This document shows, in pieces, positions 21,644 to 33,852 of a stretch of DNA of 64,000 nucleotides. Made by a program: the position numbers and the translations under genes. Source of the stretch: Patiria pectinifera (Eukaryota; Echinodermata; Asteroidea; Valvatida; Asterinidae); NCBI GenBank assembly GCA_029964075.1, contig CM057135.1, positions 1,163,001-1,227,000 on the forward strand, in the 5' to 3' direction. Numbering within the stretch: position 1 is the stretch's first letter; each line of letters begins with the position of its first letter. The notes under the pieces were generated by a model that was not told where the DNA came from, did no database searches, and was given only the letters and a program-made list of their open reading frames with translations.

Positions 21644-23099
21644 GTAACCCAGCCCTAAATTTTATCATTGGGTTGTCATTTAGGGCTGGAGAAAGTTTTT
21701 CACTTGAACCAGCAGCCTTGGCAGGTCCCCCCCCCAAAAAAAAATCAAAAATGTGCAATTTTGTCCCTGTTACACAATAATTTCAACTAGAACTCACCCA
21801 AACCTTGCCTGGAATAACCATTACACACGTCCTTGAAGTAAAAAAAAAACGATCCACGATGAAGATTCAGCCTACAATTGCAGCGAAAAAAAAAGAGGCA
21901 GAACCGACAACCGTGCGGTCATGATGAGGACCGCTATAAGATATGTGCACAAACAAACAAACAGCGTGTACAGTGAATGGCGGTCGATTACCATGCACTG
22001 CAGCGCGCTTACCAGTCGTTTTTTTCCGGCTGCGCCGCGCCGCGATGGCTGCTGGCGCATGACGGAAGCGGAAGCGGAAGCTTAACACCCGACGACTGTT
22101 TCATGCACTGATATGAGGTTTATCACTAGCATCACAGCTGCGGTATAGGAACTATTTATTGTTCCCGTCTTTAAAATGAACGTAAATAACACTGCACTAT
22201 GAATGCACGCAAACGCAAAAAAAAATAAAAAAAAATATCCGGTCTCTGGTCAGACCAAAGTTCCGGAATTGACGCGGCGACGCGGTTTTTTTTTTTCCTT
22301 CAAGCTTGAATTGTCCAGACAAGGTGGGTTACTATTTTGCTTTCTTGGTGTCCATATGTACATTGGTGTCCTTCATAATTTGCCTTGGTGCTCTCGATCA
22401 TTTGCCGTGGTGCAATTTCTCATTCCTTGGTGCTCTTTGGTAAAACAAAATTGAGGAGGTGCGGCAATATAGGTCGCTGTTGGAGCTACTGCGGAACATT
22501 TTTGGAGAAAAAAAAGATTGACGAGCATGATTAAAATCGAGGCGCGCGCTGACCAGAGACCGACTTATTATTTTTTGGGCCTAACCAGCCAACTTCGGTT
22601 GCCGTTCCAGTACCGCAGCTGTGATGCGAGTGGTAAACCTCATATCAGTGCATGAAACAGTCGTCGGGTGTTACGCTTCCGCGTGACGTCATGCGTCAGC
22701 AGCCAGCGCGGCGCAGCGCAGCCGGCAAGAACGACTGGTAAGCGCCTGCAGTGCATGGTAATCGACCGCCATTCACTGTACACGCTGTTTGTTTGTTTGT
22801 GCACATATCTTATAGCGGTCCTCATCATGACCGCACGGTTGTCGGTTCTGCCTCTTTTTTTTTCGCTGCAATTGTAGGCTGAATCTTCATCGTGGATCAT
22901 GTTTTTTTACCTCAACGACCTGTGTAATGGTTATTCCAGGCAAGGTTTGGGTGAGTTCCAGTTCAAATTAGTGTGTAACAGGGACAAAATTGCACATTTT
23001 CGAAAAACAAATTGGGACCTGCCAACGCTGCTGGTTCAAGTGAAAAACTTCCTCCAGCCCTAAATGACAACCCAATGATAAAATTTTGGGCTGGGTAAC
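21644..23099. mobile_element. Large foldback element, ~0.5-kb arms
   Basis: The left arm (21644-22149) starts GTAACCCAGCCCTAAATTTT; the right arm (22612-23099) ends in its reverse complement, TTTGGGCTGGGTAAC. The arms stay collinear for about 500 bp with moderate divergence and small indels, including the shared GCACATATCTTATAGCGGTC block. The ~460-bp spacer contains a poly-T and G-rich stretch but no gene. Open frames inside the arms are mirror images of each other and not genes. No clear target duplication was found. Confidence 0.85.
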
Positions 23100-23494
23100 T
23101 CCAGCTAGATTGTGCCAAGTTAATTTGTTTAGCCTCCTAGACTGCCAATGCCATGACTGCCTAGGTCTGTGTTTGTTCCTAACTACACTTCGAGAACAAT
23201 TTTAAACAGTTTACTGAATACAATAGCCCAGAATTCACACAATACGAGACAGAAAAAAATATTATGTATACACACAAACAGGAAAAAGTTACCTTTTAAT
23301 TTGTCGTTCTTCGATTTTTGAAATTTATCCTTCCACAGCATACATGACGTGCTGCAATTTTATAGTGGGCGCGTGGTGACCGTCCGTACCGTGTGCGGGG
23401 TTATTGCCTGGTCCACGGCGCGGCGTTTATGCATAAACGCATCAACGTGCAACGCTGCAGCATTGGTAACCGGTATCCAGCTACGACGCGCGCG

Positions 23495-24065
23495 AAATAC
23501 AGATCACATGATTTCGCTCGTACCCCCTGCCCTGCAAACAGGACGCTGGGATACTCTGATAAATTCACGCTCTGATTGGTTTGATTTTGCGTGACCAGTG
23601 ACCTGCGCGTCATCAAGGTCATGACTCTGCAAGGTTTGAAACGGCCGTTAAGACAGATTCATTACTCTTTTATTCCAGTTTAGAGATGTTTTTTTCTCGT
23701 TGAAAAGCGTTATAATGTAGGAAATTCTGTAAAACTCATCTGTGTTGTAAATTTACAATTCCCGTCACTCGCCCAGGCTTCGTTTCGAATCACGAACGGT
23801 CGGATTGCATTATGCGACGCTCAAAATGTTGTCCACGTGGTCCGCAATGAAACAGAAATCACATCTGGTATGGAATGTGCGCAATTCTATGGGAAGTTTC
23901 GGATAGCATTTGCGCACATTGTGCGGTCTAGAACAGCTGCAGCCAGATACTTTATACATAGGTCATAGGCCATTTCCCTCACAAGATACTGTGAAGCTCA
24001 TCAGACTATCCCAGCGTCCTGTTTGCAGGGCGGGGGTACGAGCGAAATCACATGATATCACATGT
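23495..24065. repeat. Inverted repeat pair around a 0.43-kb spacer
   Basis: CACATGATTTCGCTCGTACC and CCTGCAAACAGGACGCTGGG at about 23505-23555 are repeated in reverse complement at about 24003-24060. The inner spacer is non-coding. Probably an old MITE or foldback remnant. Confidence 0.65.
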
Positions 24066-24398
24066 CGCTGGTGATCGGCACCTGCGAGTATCGTTTACTA
24101 ACGTACATACATAATACCAGTGCCGCGCCCAACATCAATCCATCAATAGATGGCGCTTTTTACTTTTTAACAAAGTTATTGCACGGTTTGTGTTAGGCAT
24201 ATTATGTCTATAGGTTTTGTGCACATTTATGGACACACAAAATGTGGGGTTAGCCAACAACTTTCATTATACCCCAGAACGCACTGACAAGCATCCATAT
24301 TTATTTTAAAAGTGGGGTATACCCCACTTTTGACAAAGTACCCCAGAACTGAATATATATTCTGGTCATGGACCCCACAAATGGTCACTCGTCAAAAG

Positions 24399-24456
24399 GA
24401 CAATCGAACCTTCGGACTATCGGACCTTCAGATTATCGGGCGGCCCCTTATCGGAC
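24399..24456. repeat. Short TTCGGACTATCG phrase array
   Basis: CAATCGAACCTTCGGACTATC followed by variants GGACCTTCAGATTATCGGG and CTTATCGGAC. The same phrase recurs at 45781-46030 and 59126-59217. Confidence 0.6.
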
Positions 24457-24507
24457 ACGGTCTGAGGCGCCCGCCGGCAGCCATGTTTATTGCATGGGAT
24501 GTTATAT

Positions 24508-27224
24508 GGTAGCAGACCAGTAAATAAACTTCCATAGACCCCAATGGTAAATGCTCCCACTTCAGAAATTTGGGAAAAATACTCACAACTCTCCAAGGTG
24601 TTGGAAACACACATCAAATTAAAGCTTATTTCATCATCTTTCATTTTCTTTTCAATTTTGGGGGGGTCAACTGATGACTTTTAGTACAAATTTCATCTGA
24701 AGATGATCACACCTGAAAATAGTCCTGAAGTCCATCGCCATTTTGAAAAACGATGCCTACACTCCATTGCAAAATAGAGCGCTTTTAGGGTCCAAATTAC
24801 ATCCAAATTACACAGAACCGCAAGTTCCCAGTCCTGTGCACGGCTTCCATACATATTTTTTACAAACCCTCAAGTTCATGGCCCACAGCATGCTCAAATA
24901 CTGAAGATTTTGAGGGCATGCAAATCGTGATTTGGCCGGCGTAGGCATTTTCGGACCCATTTACTGGTCTGCACCCTATAGTCAGACGGCAACAGCTTGG
25001 CTGGCTTCAGGCCCTCAAGTCTGACCCCCCCCCTAGGCTCCGCCCCCCTGAAAAAACACTGTCGTGGAATGTAAAGCGCCTACGCAAACATTTGACAACA
25101 AACGATAGAAGGCGCCATTTTGAAATTATAAAGAAGCGAGGTTTTGAAAAATTTCCCCAAACCTCTTGTACGGCACGAGGAAGGATGGATGACTCATATT
25201 TCATTAAAAAATTGCGAGAAAAAAATCTCTGACTTCGATTTCTGGCATGAAAACAACCCCTCTGTTTGCGGCTACCTTGCTGTAGGGGGCCCCTAACGGA
25301 AGTTGATTGAGTTTTTGCTCCTTTTGACCCCAAATTACCCCCCCCCCCCCTTGTTCGCTCGAAATTGCTGTGATCGGACGACGGTCCATCGGCCCTATTC
25401 AGATATTTGGCGCATTTGTTGCGGAACCGCCATTGCTGACCCCTTTTGAAACGCTGACCCCCCCCCCCAGGTTCCGTCCCCCTGAAAAAAAACCACTGTC
25501 GTGGAATGTCAAGCGCCTGCGCAAACATTTGACAACAAACGATGGAAGGCGCCATTTTGAAATTATAGGTAACAGACCAGTAAATAAACTTCCATAGACC
25601 CCAATGGTAAATGCTCCCATTTCAGAGATTCGGGAAATACTCACAACTCTCCAAGGTGTTGGAGGCACACATCAAATTAAAGCTTATTTTATCATCTTTA
25701 ATTTTCTTTTCAATTTTTGGGGAGTCAACGGATGACTTTTAGTACAAATTTTCATCTGAAGATGATCACCCCTGAAAATAGTCCTGAAGTCTATCGCCAT
25801 TTTGAAAAATGATGCCTACACTCCATTGCAAAATAGAACGCTTTTAGGGTCCAAAATTATTCCAATTACACAGAACCGCAAGCTCCCTTTCCTGTGCACG
25901 GCTTCCACCCATATTTTTTACAAATCCTCAAGTTCATGGCCCACAGCATGCTCAAATACTGAAGATTTTGAGGGCATGCAAATCGTGATTTGGCCGGCGT
26001 AGGCATTTTCGGACCCATTTACTGGTCTGCACCCTAGTCAGACGGCAACAGCTTGGCTGGCTTCAGGCCCTCAAGTCTGACCCCCCCCCCCAGGTTCCGC
26101 CCCCCTGAAAAAAACACTGTCGTGGAATGTAAAGCGCCTGCGCAAAAATTTGACAACAAACGATGGAAGGCGCCATTTTGAAATTATAAAGAAGCGAGGT
26201 TTTGAAAAATTTCCCCAAACCTCTTGTACGGCACGAGGAGGGATGGGTGACTCATATTTCATTAAAAAATTGCGAGAAAAAAAATCTCTGACTTCGATTT
26301 CTGGCCTGAAAACAAGCCCTCTGTTTGCGGCTACCTTGCTGTAGGGGGCCCCCAACGGGAAATGATTGAGTTTTTGCTCCTTCCGACCCCAAATTACCCC
26401 TCCCCCCTTGTTCGCTCGAAATTGCTGTGATCGGACGACGGTCCATCGGCCCCATTCAGATTTTGGGCGCATTTGTTGCGGAACCGCCATTGCTGACCCC
26501 TTTTGAAACGCTGACCCCCCCCCCAGGTTCCGCCCCCTGAAAAAAAAGCCCTGTCGTGGAATGTAAAGCGCCATTTTGAAATTATAGGTAGCAGACCAGT
26601 AAATAAACTTCCATAGACCCCAATGGTAAATGCTCCCACTTCAGAAATTCGGGAAAAATACTCACAACTCTCCAAGGTGTTGGAGACACACATCAAATTT
26701 AAGCTTATTTCATCATCTTTCATTTTCTTTTCAATTTTTGGGGGGTCAACTGATGACTTTTAGTACAAATTTTCATCTGAAGATGATCACCCCTGAAAAT
26801 AGTCCTGAAGTCCATCGCCATTTTGAAAAACGATGCCTGTTGTAATATTAATGTGGAACTACATATTCATATTGTGCGCACAGCGCATGAACACACTGTG
26901 TGTAATGTGGCTACACTCTTGTTGTACCATCATGGCGGAATAAACGCACTACGTCCAAGTGCCTGGGAACCTGAACAAACCTTGTCATGCTATCACTACA
27001 ATACCTACACTCCATTGCAAAATAGAGCACTTTAGGGTCCAAATTACATCCAAATTACACAGAACCGCAAGCTCCCAGTCCTGTGCACGGCTTCCACCCA
27101 TATTTTTTAGAAACCCTCAAGTTCATGGCCCACAGCATGCTCAAATACTGAAGATTTTGAGGGCATGCAAATCGTGATTTGGCCGGAGTAGGCATTTTTC
27201 GGACCCATTTACTGGTCTGTACCC
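24508..27224. repeat. Tandem composite of three MITE-like units
   Basis: Units start GGTAGCAGACCAGTAAATAA (or GGTAACAG..) at 24508, 25568 and 26587. Within each, a ~470-bp segment ends with the near-complement CCCATTTACTGGTCTGCACCC, so it looks like a MITE with TIRs. A second ~560-bp segment (AGTCAGACGGCAACAGC through GCGCCATTTTGAAATTATA) links copies 1-2 and 2-3. Unit lengths are 1060 and 1019 bp; the third is partial and ends at 27224. ATAT flanks both outer ends, a possible target duplication. The long minus-strand open frames in the linker (25555-25007, 26574-26071) are repeat-derived, not genes. Confidence 0.8.
26839..27003. mobile_element. 165-bp nested MITE-like insertion, 3-bp duplication
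   Basis: Compared with units 1 and 2 of the surrounding tandem array, unit 3 has 165 extra bases, flanked by CCT (26836-26838 and 27004-27006), where the other units have a single CCT. The ends, GTTGTAATATTA and TATCACTACAATA, are imperfect inverted repeats. The precise interruption of a known unit makes this a well-defined insertion. Confidence 0.75.
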
Positions 27225-28483
27225 ATATGGGATACTTACCCGAGTAACCAGCCCGGCAAGTCGGTTACTTGGTCCAGGCTTGAGTAAGCGCGAGACGTCA
27301 CCTGAGAGGTAAATGGTACGCTGTCGCACTTGCACGAGTAAGCGCTGGGGAAGTAATCGAACGCACTCGGTATGGCTTTCCATTGGCTTGATAACATTAT
27401 TGCAAACTATGTATTAAAAAGGTCACAGAGATACTTTTAGCAGTGTATCATATCAACTATGCACTTGTTTTTAAGTTGATCCATCTCATTTTTCTGTACT
27501 ACAAAATATTATGTTGCATATAATGGAAAATTGCAAAATATGAACTTGATTGCAATCTGTGGTAACTATTTAAAAAAAAAAAAACCTGAAAATATACTAA
27601 ACTGGATATAATACATGTACTTCGGCACAACACATGTCGTATTTTGTTTTGGACGATACATAATGTTAACATTTTAATCATATCATCAATTTCTACAAAC
27701 TTTGTTAGGAATAATCTGTTTGCTTCGTTAATTTTGACAAAATCACATCAGAACAGTGACAGTATCTCGTATAATAACTGAACAATTGCAATCAATTTGG
27801 AATAAAACTCGTAGAAAATACTTGATGTTACGGTAAACTGATGTGGTTCTGGGCAATACCACGGTTAGTTTTGTTACATTTTATGCAATGTAACACCACT
27901 GTTTGGACCCTATTATTTTCAACGTGGGTGGCTATCAATTCTCCATGTTTGGACTCGGTAAGTTACATATACAATGTACATGTACATTTCAAAATACGGA
28001 CAAGGAAAACAATTATGCGTTTTTGTGCATAAAAAAAGTTCCTCAAATGGGATACAGGTGAATAAATGATAGTTTTCTGTAATTGCTTACTAACTAACAC
28101 ATGATATGACATATAACATTTCTCAATGCCTCTTATCAGTTTAAAACATATTCCTCAAAAATGTTGTAAATAACCGTTAGTTACAAGTCATAACATACCA
28201 AAAAGAGACTAATAATCAAATAAAAGAGCTCTTTTTTGTACAGAATGTGTTCTCTTTGTTTTACAAAATACAATAATTAACAATACCACTGACGTTTTGA
28301 ATGTTAAAACAAGGTGGCAAAATAAGTACCTAAAATATGATTTTATCAAGAAAAACAGGTTATTTTTAACAAAAACTCACACTTTACTACGTTCCATCTT
28401 ACTGCAACACAAATTAAACATCAGATCTTGTCTCCCTTTATTTGATACACGGTTATTTTTGTTATATTTGTAGTTCTGAAGAT
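27225..28483. other. No gene recognised
   Basis: AT-rich sequence (one TGTACATGTACA near 27975). No coding region, RNA gene or terminal repeat is evident. Confidence 0.4.
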
Positions 28484-28745
28484 ATGGAGTGGTGTGGTCC
28501 AATGGTTACGGTGTTCGACTCGTGTGCCGTGATACATGGGTTCGAATGCTGACCGTGGGAACATGGTGCTTGTGCTCTTAAGCAAGGCACTAAACCGTTA
28601 TTGCTTCGGATGGGACGTAAAGCCGTAGGTCCCGTGTGTTATGTAATGCACGTTGAAGAACCCAGTAACACTTATTGCTTAGAGAAGGGGTTTGCCCCGG
28701 TGTTTCTGGCAGTGGCTGCAATATGCGCCGCAGCACCGTGGAAAC
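28484..28745 (+). mobile_element. tRNA-derived SINE, 5' part (interrupted by the Polinton)
   Basis: The head contains a tRNA-like A box (TGGTTACGGTGTTCGACT) and B box (GGGTTCGAATGC) for RNA polymerase III. It is followed by a body (GGACGTAAAGCCGTAGGTCC, GGGGTTTGCCCCGGTGTTTC, CAATATGCGCCGCAGCA) that recurs in reverse at 49027-49287. The SINE continues at 39489 after the Polinton. The last five bases, GAAAC (28741-28745), are the duplicated target. Confidence 0.8.
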
Positions 28746-28910
28746 AGTAGTAAGGAACGGGCGGGTACCAGAATTACCATATGTGTGGATAGGGGTACAA
28801 GACCAATATTTAAAAATATTGACCTTTTTTATGACCCGCAAGGCCGGAGGACACCATACCAAAACCCCACTCTCCCACCAGACAAACCCCCAGGGGAGGG
28901 GAGGTTACGG
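28746..28910. repeat. Polinton left terminal inverted repeat
   Basis: Starts AGTAGTAAG and includes AAAACCCCACTCTCCCACCA. It matches the reverse complement of 39322-39488 with a handful of mismatches and small indels. Confidence 0.95.
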
Positions 28911-29025
28911 CGCCAATCCCCAAATATCTCTCGTATTGAAGATCTCTCTCACTGGCCGATGTGTGTAATTGCTTATAAATCGAAAAGTCTGACCTCTTAA
29001 AAAATAAAAATATTGATATATGTCA

Positions 29026-32000
29026 ATGATGAATACGATCAAGCCCATCGTTAAAGGGTTTTCTAGATGGAATAAAGCCACGCTGCGTGATTACGTCCAG
29101 CGATATAAAATGCCGTACAATCAAAATGCTTATCTTTCTTAAAAAGGCTACATCGACGGGATAAAAAAACTACGAAGCTCAATTTAAAAACTTGAGGAAA
29201 AAAACACTACATGAGCTCAAACAGATTGTAGACGATTACGATCTAGAATTTACACCGACGGGTATTATTATAATGGTCGATTTTTGAAACAAAATTTCTA
29301 GATAACCCGAATATTTTCAAGAGGCTGAGTTTAGAGCGACGAGGAGATTCAGAAACAACTTTAGAAACTGGGAACCGATTCCTAGACTGTTTAAGACATC
29401 GACCTGCTATTTAGAAAGGATGAAAGGTATACGAATCAAGGATCGGGTTGGGTCTTAAAAAAGATAATGGCGTTGTATATCAACATCAACAGGTTTAATC
29501 CCGTGAGGGGTAGTTCTTACATAGAACTACCAAAATGTATCAAACAGAAAACGGCGATGATAAACATTAAAAACAAAGACGACGAGGGTTTGAGATGGTG
29601 TTTGAGAGCGGCTCTTGGCTTGTACACGGATAAAGTAAAAATTAAATAACAAACGATCCTAAATATAAAATTCATCAAGAAGAACTGATTGTAAACACCA
29701 AAGACGACGGACTCAAATTGAAAGGCGTAGACTTTCCAACACCGATCGACCAGATACCAAAGATAGAAAGAAAAAATAATTTAACCCTAAAGAGGCCGGG
29801 TTATTTTGACCATCTCAAAGCCGGGGGGGGGGGGCCTAAGATCTCGGCCATCGAGTGACGAAAAATTTTGAAACTCGGCACATGCATAGAGCAACTCTTC
29901 CTAAACATACCCAAGAAATTTCATGACTATAGGTCAAAGGGTTTTGGAATTATGGCTAATTAATTATTCATATGTACGAATGGCAATTCTGCTCTGTGTA
30001 CACGACGTATATGCGAAAATTCAGTTTTCACGGCGCGTAGCGCCGGAAAAATGTTCGCTTCGCGACAACCCGTGGTCCGATTTTTATGTTTTTGGTATCA
30101 AAAGATGCGCAAAGCTCCAGGCTAAAAAGTCATAACAGCTCAAGTCGCGAAACATTTTTTTTAGAGGCTATCACGGAAAATGTTGAGGGGGGGGGGCGGA
30201 TTCCGCCCCCGGCCCCTTTAGGGTTATCGATAAACGTATACGGTTATGAGGGGAAAATATATCCATTATACGTGTCTCAAAACTACAAAGCAGAGTCACG
30301 ACCTATCGATCTGTTTTTTGGTTTTCTGAGGGCGACAAGCATCACTATTGTTGGATAAATAATGTTTCGAGATTAATTTACAACGTTACAAAAGATAAAA
30401 GTAAGAAATATATTTGTCGAAAAGCGCAAATACGTAAATAAAGAGTGGATAGTCGACGAAATATATAATTTAAAAACTACAGGTTTAAACAAAAAACACC
30501 ATTTGTAATTCACACCGACTTTGAATCGATGTGAGAAAAAAACCCGCACGATTAAAAGGAAAACACGCAAAAGATTAACATTCACAAAGCTAGCGGTTAT
30601 TCGTTGGTAGTAGTTAAATATGACGGTAACAATGTGTATCAAGAGACTTACAGAGGCAAAGACGCTTAAACTAGATTTATACAAACGTTGTTAAAATTAC
30701 AACGTGATATTAATTGCCCATTTTAAAAAAACACATGAAATTTAACGAGCGAGCTAAAGAACATCATGATAAAACAAACACGTGTTGGATATGTGAAAAA
30801 ACAATTTATCCCAATTACTCGAGCAACTGTCAGTGCCAGAAACCCAAAAACTGAAAAACAAATAAAAGAATATCAGTGCGAAAACAAAAATTGATTTACA
30901 GAGTCTAAATGTCTAACGTGTTAAAAGAAGATTAACAAATTTAGAAAGGTGAGAGATCACTGCCACGTCACGGGTAGATATAGAGGTGCGGCGCACGCCT
31001 ACAGCAATCTAAAATTACAAGTTAAACCAGGTTTTACCCCCATACCTGTCGTCTTTCACAATTTGCAAAATTACGACGCCCACTTGATCATGCAGAGTAT
31101 TTCAGAGTACGATGATGAAAAGGAAATACAAGTTATGCGATTTATAGACTCGTTTAATTTTATGGCGTACGAATACATGGACTCGTTTGACAGATTTCAA
31201 GAGACCAGCCTACCCCCCATCGAACAATTTTACAGCAGCCTTCAAGACGAAAAAACATCACGAGAGGACTACACCAGAGCTAAACTGACGTGGAACGAGC
31301 TTAACGTTAAAAACTTGGGGGAATATCACGATTTGTACGTCACTGTGGACACACTAATACTCGCCTGCGTATTTTAAAAATCTTTAGGCAAACGTGTATT
31401 ACAAACTACGCGTTAGATCCAGCTAATCACTACACAGCACCAGGATTGTCGTGGGACGCATTGTTAAAACACTCGCAAGTTAAACTCGAACTGTTGCAAG
31501 ACGTAGACACACTTTTATTTTTTGAGAAAGTGAAACGCTGTGGGATATCCAACGTTGGTGGTATGAGATACCACAAAGCCAACAACAAATACCTATCCAA
31601 ACGAGACGTCGAGTTACATCACCTACCTCGACGCAAACAATCTATACGGCTGGGCTATGAGTCAATACCTACCGTACAAAGATTTTAAATATTACACCAC
31701 AACACAGTTTACCGCGGAAAAAATATTATCCCTCAGGAAAACATCAAACACCGGTTACTGTTTCGAAGTAGATTTAGAATACCCAAACGATCTTCACGAT
31801 CTGCACACCGATTACCGCCTAGCGCCAGAAAATATCGTCATACCCAAAGAATGGATGTCTGATTATCAAAACGAGTTATTGGATACCGAACCTAGTAGCA
31901 ACGTGCAATAATTTACGTGTACCCTTAATCCTAAACAAAAATATGTTTTGCACTACGTCACGTTGCAGTTGTATCTCAAACTCGGTTTGAAACTTAAAAA

Positions 32001-32823
32001 GGTGCATCGAGCGCTACAATTTAAGCAAATGCCTTCGATGGTATCTTACATCGACAAAAACAAGCAACTCAGAACAAAAACGACCTCTGATTTTGAGAAA
32101 GACTTTTTAAATTGATGAACAACAGCGTGTTTGGTAAGACGATGGAAAATGTCAGAAATCGAATAGACGGTTACCTACTCAGAGACAATAACAAAGACGA
32201 TCAATCTAAATACGAACAAATTATCCAGAAACCAAGCTACAAAACGACGACGTCATTTCCAGAATGCGATCTGTCGTTTGTCGAAAAGTACAAGACTAAA
32301 ACCGTGTTAAACAAACCAATCTACTGCGGAGTGAGTATCTTGGATCTCTCAAAGACGCTGATGTACGATTTTTATTACAATCATTTGAAAGACAAGTACA
32401 AAGACAAAATTAGGTTGATGTACACAGATATGTACATAGATATGCAGCAAAACGGACAACAATACGACCTTTCGAATTATCCAACGGATCATCCTTTGTA
32501 CGACCCAACCAATAAGAAAGTGATCGGTAAATTTAAAGACGAGTTTGGAGGTAAAATAATCAAAGAGGTCGTTCGCATAAGGCCTAAAATGTATTCGATT
32601 TTAACCGCTGACATCAACCTGAAAAAAAGCCAAGGGTGTAACAAAATCGGTCACCTCTAAGAAATTAAAACACCGACACTACATTACGAAGCCATGACTC
32701 ACATTAGATCGAAACATCATATCCTTTACACCGTATCTCACAATAAACTATCGTTGAGTCCGTTGGACACAAAGAGGTACATTTTACAGGACGGTATAAA
32801 CACGCTGGCTTTTGGTCACTACG
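29026..32823 (+). pseudogene. Polinton protein-primed family B DNA polymerase (fragmented)
   Basis: Homologous blocks run in order across many frames. A short ORF at 29026-29139 (KATLRDYVQRYKMP, SAP-like, uncertain membership) is followed by the N-terminal module INRFNPVRGSSYIELPKCIK (29467 onward) and INVYGYEGKIYPLYVSQN (after the MITE at 29785-30223). Then come a Cys-rich CWICEK piece (about 30780) and VRDHCHVTGRYRGAAHAYSN (30949-31010). The exonuclease block FHNLQNYDAHLI (about 31050-31090), KNLGEYHDLYVTVDTLILAC, APGLSWDALLK, YLDANNLYGWAMSQYLP (shifted frame) and MNNSVFGKTMENVRNR (32112) follow. Motif C reads LMYTDMYIDM at about 32415 instead of the YxDTDS type, so an active-site Asp is lost. 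C-terminal LSPLDTKRYILQDGINTLAF ends near 32823. It would replicate the element by protein priming; this copy is dead. Confidence 0.9.
29785..30223. mobile_element. 439-bp piggyBac-like MITE inside the polymerase gene
   Basis: Termini are CCCTAAAGAGGCCGGG and, at the other end, CCCGGCCCCTTTAGGG. Flanks are TTAA (29781-29784) and TTAT (30224-30227), a one-mismatch version of the TTAA duplication typical of piggyBac. The interior has G-runs and TTTTTGGTATCAAAAGATG. A second, inverted copy lies at 63289-63729 and a fragment at 61021-61152. The polymerase reading frame resumes in phase after the MITE if one TTAN copy is discounted. Confidence 0.8.
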
Positions 32824-33430
32824 GCGGTAATTGGGTGTCCTCGGGTACGTTGTTCTGTTGTTTTCACTGGGTTAGCCGGCGATTGCCGGACTCGGGATAG
32901 TTTAACCGCCTGTGACGGTGCTTTAGCTGTTAATCTTGTCGTTTCGTCGTTTATTGCCTGGATCACGCCGGGTAATCGCTCGACCTATTGCGTGTTTCTA
33001 CTCTCGGGATTTAACATTTAATCGGGATTAAATTTTTCTACGATACCCTGCGATCGGTGGTTTCCGGGTTGACCTACGATAATCTCGACGTTTTTTGAGG
33101 TCATCAATTGTTTAAAAGCGCCTTTAAATTCGGTACCGGCGTCTACTCTCAACGTTTTAGGGTAACTCAAAGGCGATCTCGCGTAAATCTTGACGATAGC
33201 ATCTCTGGTGGAATCCGCCGTTTTAGAAACCATAGGTTCTGCTTCGTGGTATCGACTCGCAACGTCGACAACCGTCAAAGCGTATTTATAAGGCTTGCGT
33301 TTTACTCAATCCCAGGGTAGGTATAGCACATCCATTTGCCAGATTGCTTGTTTTTAAGCCAATCTCTGATTACCTTTTTATCGATTTTGGTTTTATCGTG
33401 TAAATGGTCGACGTAATATAAAAGACGTTT
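32784..33430 (-). pseudogene. Polinton retroviral-type integrase (DDE), broken
   Basis: Minus-strand blocks: KKVIRDWLKNK (about 33390), QMDVLYLPWD (about 33335, probably the first catalytic Asp) followed by an in-frame TGA, then KPYKYALTVVDVASRY. Next come LRVDAGTEFKGAFKQLM with the second Asp, and NHRSQGIVEKFN (about 33035) with the Glu 35 residues later. After another shift, GVIQAINDETTRLTAKAP carries the C-terminal region to the stop at 32784. This is the c-integrase that inserts Polintons and makes the short target duplication. It converges on the polymerase, overlapping its degenerate 3' end. At least two frameshifts and one stop. Confidence 0.9.
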
Positions 33431-33453
33431 ATAATAATATTGCTAGCGTTGCT

Positions 33454-33826
33454 ATGATGTTAGGAGGCGCGATCGTAAATGCCTTAGCTTTTACTGGTTT
33501 AAATTTTTTATTTTTAAAATTTAAAAGTCGACGAGGAGCGTAAGGGACACGATTTAGCGATAGAACAACTCGCAGCCGCCAAGGATCGGTGGCAACGAGA
33601 ACGAACGAAATATCTAGATTTTCTCAACGAACGTATCAGAAAACAAAATGTCCAGAACAAAGTGAGTGGAGAATCTACCGAACTTCCCATAGGACTGCAA
33701 CGCGAACCAGGGTAGGTATAGGTATAGATTTTTACGAGCCTAGCAACCAACAAATAAAAAGAGAACTCGCGTTTATCGCGGGAGGAACGCTATTGGTGGG
33801 CTTCTTGGCTCACAGATACCTTTAAA
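33454..33826 (+). pseudogene. Conserved small Polinton protein with terminal hydrophobic segments
   Basis: Pieces of one protein appear in three frames: MMLGGAIVNALAFTGLNFLF (hydrophobic N-terminus), a charged helical middle DLAIEQLAAAKDRWQRERTK with DFLNERIRKQN, and a C-terminus IDFYEPSNQQIKRELAFIAG with GGTLLVGFLAHRYL as a second membrane segment. This pattern (membrane, charged helix, membrane) matches a small protein I recall as recurrent in animal Polintons, of unknown function. It lies between the divergent integrase and the capsid gene. Two frameshifts. Confidence 0.6.
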
Positions 33827-33852
33827 TTTAAAACTCTTTATAAATAAAATGA

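Noticed and set aside
21867-22900. Mirror-image open frames near 21870-22090 and 22640-22900
   Set aside because: They are the two arms of one foldback element and translate each other's complement; no independent gene.
25007-25555. 182-residue minus-strand open frame, with a second similar one at 26071-26574
   Set aside because: Both lie in the duplicated linker of a tandem repeat, run through poly-C/G tracts and have no recognisable domain; the second exists only because the repeat was copied.
28490-28560. Possible tRNA gene
   Set aside because: A and B boxes are present but no cloverleaf can be drawn, and the sequence continues into a repeated SINE body.
30949-31020. Stand-alone HNH-type nuclease suggested by DHCHVTGRYRGAAH
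   Set aside because: This block is a normal part of the N-terminal region of Polinton-type DNA polymerases and is followed directly by the exonuclease block.
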